Shown here: positions 62,294 to 64,000 of the stretch, one piece after another
How the letters are laid out: every line of letters begins with the position of its first letter
How positions within the stretch are numbered: position 1 is the first letter of the stretch
NCBI GenBank assembly: GCA_019695345.1
Contig: JAIBAE010000003.1
Coordinates: 62,001-126,000 of the forward strand
Reading direction: 5' to 3'
DNA: 64,000 nt
From: Bacteroidota bacterium
GTDB lineage: Bacteria; Bacteroidota; Ignavibacteria; Kapaibacteriales; NICIL-2
The notes under the pieces: generated by a model
The model's database searches: none
Told to the model about the DNA's origin: nothing
What the model saw: only the letters and a program-made list of their open reading frames with translations
Translations under genes and position numbers: made by a program

Positions 62294-62559
62294 AGGTGAT
62301 ACCATGAGCTTGCCGAAAGGACGGTTGAGGGGGTTTTGTTATCTACGTTTATTACTAACTATCTTAAGTTTACATAGCGTGATATTCCCTCATCCCTTCC
62401 TTCTCCCAGTGGGAGAAGGCGTCCGAAGGTGATACCGTGAGTTTACCGAAAGAACGGTTGAGGGGTTTTATTATCTACGTTTATTACTAACTATCTTAAG
62501 TTTACATAGCGTGATATTCCCTCATCCCTTCCTTCTCCCAGTGGGAGAAGGTGTCCGAA
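62294..62559. repeat. 133-bp tandem duplication
   Basis: AGGTGATACC starts at 62294 and again at 62427; each unit runs through GACGGTTGAGG, ATCTACGTTTATTACTAACT, CCCTCATCCCTTCCTTCTCC to GTCCGAA. The units differ at about ten positions. Each contains a copy of the GGGAGAAGG dispersed repeat. Confidence 0.85.
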
Positions 62560-62773
62560 GGACGGTTGAGGGTTACGAACTTCACGAACAACGTTGTTTT
62601 GTTGTGGCGGTTCTGTTCCGCAGAGTAAGGCGGGCGTATGCAATACGCCCCTACATTGTTGTAAGGCGTGGTGCGGTTTGCGATAGCATTAATCCCAAAT
62701 GCACAAATAAACGTCGGAGTATTTCCGGTTGGTTTGTAATTTATTGCTGTTCGTTTATCCGTAACCAATTGAT

Positions 62774-63469
62774 ATGATGCTACTACGCGTACTTTTTTGT
62801 GTTGTGTTTTGCACATCGGCGGTGTTGGCGCAAAGCCCGCAGGAGTTTATGTTCCTGCCCGAACCTATGGAGTCCGGCGATGTGCGGTTTATGCTTGGCT
62901 CTACAATTACGTTTGTGCCACGCCCCATTGCCGAAGAAGAAATACGGCAAATTCCTGCTATTGATATCCGCACAAGGTTTGGCTTGCCACTTGGGCTATC
63001 GCTCTTTGCCAATGTGAACTCTAATTATATTACCAATGTTGGCACTCTTGGCGCGCAATGGAGTGTGGATGTGCTTGGGGTATCGCTTGCCGTTGGCGAT
63101 AAACATTCCATTTGGTATGGCATTGCTACGTTAGATGGCTTTGATGTTGATGCCATTGGTTGGTTTAACTCGCCACATGTTAGCGTAGGCACATCGTTTG
63201 GCGAGATTCATACATCGTTAACGGGCGAGTTGTTATACTTAACATCGCGCTCTACCCGTGCAGGCGATGTAGAAGTTGGTGCCGATGCAAACAGAGTTCT
63301 TGGCGGCTCGGTTGCGTTGTATGTAGAGCAACCGTTTGTAAAACGAACACACTTAGTATTAGGATTAAAAATTAACTCGCTTACCAGTGCATATCAATCG
63401 TGGCTTGCGTTTGCTACCTTTGGCGACCGCTTGTTTTACCCCGAGTTTACCGTAGGAGTGTTGTTATGA
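62774..63469 (+). CDS. Exported beta-rich envelope protein, unknown function
   Basis: The 231-residue protein has a signal peptide (LRVLFCVVFCTSAVLAQ). Beta-strand repeats such as FGLPLGLSLFANVNSNYI, AQWSVDVLGVSLAVGD and TSLTGELLYLTSRS suggest a small outer-membrane barrel, ending FYPEFTVGVLL. No family recognised. Its stop overlaps the ATG of the next gene (ATGA), so the two are coupled. Confidence 0.65.
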   Translation: MMLLRVLFCVVFCTSAVLAQSPQEFMFLPEPMESGDVRFMLGSTITFVPRPIAEEEIRQIPAIDIRTRFGLPLGLSLFANVNSNYITNVGTLGAQWSVDVLGVSLAVGDKHSIWYGIATLDGFDVDAIGWFNSPHVSVGTSFGEIHTSLTGELLYLTSRSTRAGDVEVGADANRVLGGSVALYVEQPFVKRTHLVLGLKINSLTSAYQSWLAFATFGDRLFYPEFTVGVLL

Positions 63470-64000
63470 AATCTCTATTTCTTATTCTACTTAGTATAGG
63501 CAGTATAACATTTTACTCGTGTTCTGTTGAGTTGAATATTACAGTACCTGATGTTGCTTCGCTTACTACCTTACAAGGCACACAACCTATCCCTACCGAA
63601 GCATTACGCGCAATGGAAGGCGTATATATAGTAACCACAGGTAACCAACGCTTTGGCGATACGGTTGTGCTGAAACACACAGGCAAAGGTTTATCGTTGT
63701 TTTCGGAACGCAATGTAACGTATATGATTTTTGATTGCGGTATGAAAGACTCCACGCTGTACTTTGCCGGTTACTGGCGTTTTGCACAAACAGCACAAAG
63801 TGGGTTGTGTACGTTAGAAGTCCGTACCAACGAAGGCGCGCGTACGTTACTAACAGGCACAACACCACCCACAGTTATTGTTCACGGTGCATTTGGTAAT
63901 ACAGAATCTATTGGCAATACGAATAACGGAAAAGGAAATCAGAACGAACGTCCGCAACAAGGGCTTGTTATGAAATATCTGCGCCCGGTGTTTGCGCGCC
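63466..64000 (+). CDS. Lipoprotein, cut by the window end
   Basis: The gene opens at the ATG at 63466, overlapping the previous stop by four bases, and stays open to base 64000 (178 codons). It has a lipobox (ILLSIGSITFYSCS), then ITVPDVASLTTLQGTQPIPT, ALRAMEGVYIVTTGNQRFGD and a beta-rich region with MIFDCGMKDSTLYFAGYWRF. After an Asn/Gly-rich linker a second domain seems to begin (QGLVMKYLRPVFAR). The function is not recognisable from this part. Confidence 0.75.
   Translation, partial: MKSLFLILLSIGSITFYSCSVELNITVPDVASLTTLQGTQPIPTEALRAMEGVYIVTTGNQRFGDTVVLKHTGKGLSLFSERNVTYMIFDCGMKDSTLYFAGYWRFAQTAQSGLCTLEVRTNEGARTLLTGTTPPTVIVHGAFGNTESIGNTNNGKGNQNERPQQGLVMKYLRPVFAR

Larger units (their letters stand above)
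56365..62687. mobile_element. Islet 14: cassette array with beta-lactamase and ABC-3C system
   Basis: The left box starts at 56365 (GCTATCGTCCAACGGCACC) and the right box ends at 62687 (GGTGCGGTTTGCGATAGC). Six genes lie inside, all on the minus strand, with three attC-like sites (C, D and E), two copies of the cassette-exit flank, and a tandem duplication near the right end. GC is lower than in the neighbours. It looks like a multi-cassette version of islets 6 and 13. Confidence 0.55.

Noticed and set aside
3528-62687. Islet boxes as ordinary bidirectional terminators
   Set aside because: Several lie upstream of gene starts (3528 before moaA, 7727 before the 7660 gene), they have no T-runs, and genuine terminators sit separately at 10708, 20414, 21342 and 56324.
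1-64000. CRISPR array, prophage or transposase
   Set aside because: No regularly spaced direct repeats with unique spacers, no phage structural genes and no recognisable transposase or integrase were seen on either strand.

Overview
The window looks like a chromosomal segment of a moderately AT-rich, Gram-negative bacterium of the Bacteroidota/Chlorobiota (FCB) side. Direct evidence: a secreted giant protein with a type IX secretion C-terminal sorting domain, a TonB-dependent receptor with an N-terminal carboxypeptidase-regulatory-like domain, an Omp85 protein, and Bacteroidota-type promoters (TTTG, about 20 bp, TAnnTTTG), clearest in front of tRNA-Asn. A Kapabacteria/Ignavibacteria-like lineage would fit, but that is inference. 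No ribosomal RNA, integrase, transposase or CRISPR array was seen.

Layout: 1-3479 is a leftward molybdenum-cofactor operon (moaA, moeA, a TSUP transporter, mobA cut by the window edge). 6305-13526 holds a membrane glycosyltransferase-like protein, an Omp85 protein, pstS and an orphan transhydrogenase alpha-1 subunit. 18217-29896 carries rlmI, recO, tRNA-Asn, a TetR/TonB-receptor pair with a clear operator, a GT4 glycosyltransferase, scpA-scpB, a YhcG nuclease and a NYN RNase. 30952-36327 holds an MFS transporter, a PIG-L deacetylase, an amine oxidase and small envelope proteins. 36593-45791 is an RNA-repair locus. 46063-56297 holds arginase, hpf, the giant T9SS protein, a GT2 enzyme, dapB and a lipoprotein. 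56365-62687 is a 6.3-kb accessory block with a SnoaL-like protein, a class D beta-lactamase and an ABC three-component (ABC-3C) conflict system.

Two things stand out. First, the RNA-repair locus: a divergent RtcR sigma-54 activator, a near-consensus -24/-12 promoter, a Ro60/TROVE protein, six Y-RNA-like genes with the Ro-binding stem (some carrying T-arm and D-arm tRNA mimicry in permuted order), an AAA ATPase, a HEPN-motif protein and RtcB ligase. The parts suggest regulated sensing, handling and religation of cleaved RNA.

Second, nearly all accessory genes sit between inverted copies of a short terminal box (left form GCTATCGCCTGACCGCACC, right form its inverse). Eleven left-right pairs alternate along the window with no pair nested in another; three further ends are unpaired. 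The bracketed islets are either gene-free (162-341 bp) or carry one to several low-GC cargo genes. Several cargos have integron-cassette-like hallmarks: an attC-like hairpin behind the gene whose outer box can pair with the cassette's own first bases, and a shared leader ending in ACAAG just before the cassette. I read this as a possible undescribed cassette-capturing dispersed element; the pattern is seen in the sequence, the mechanism is inference.
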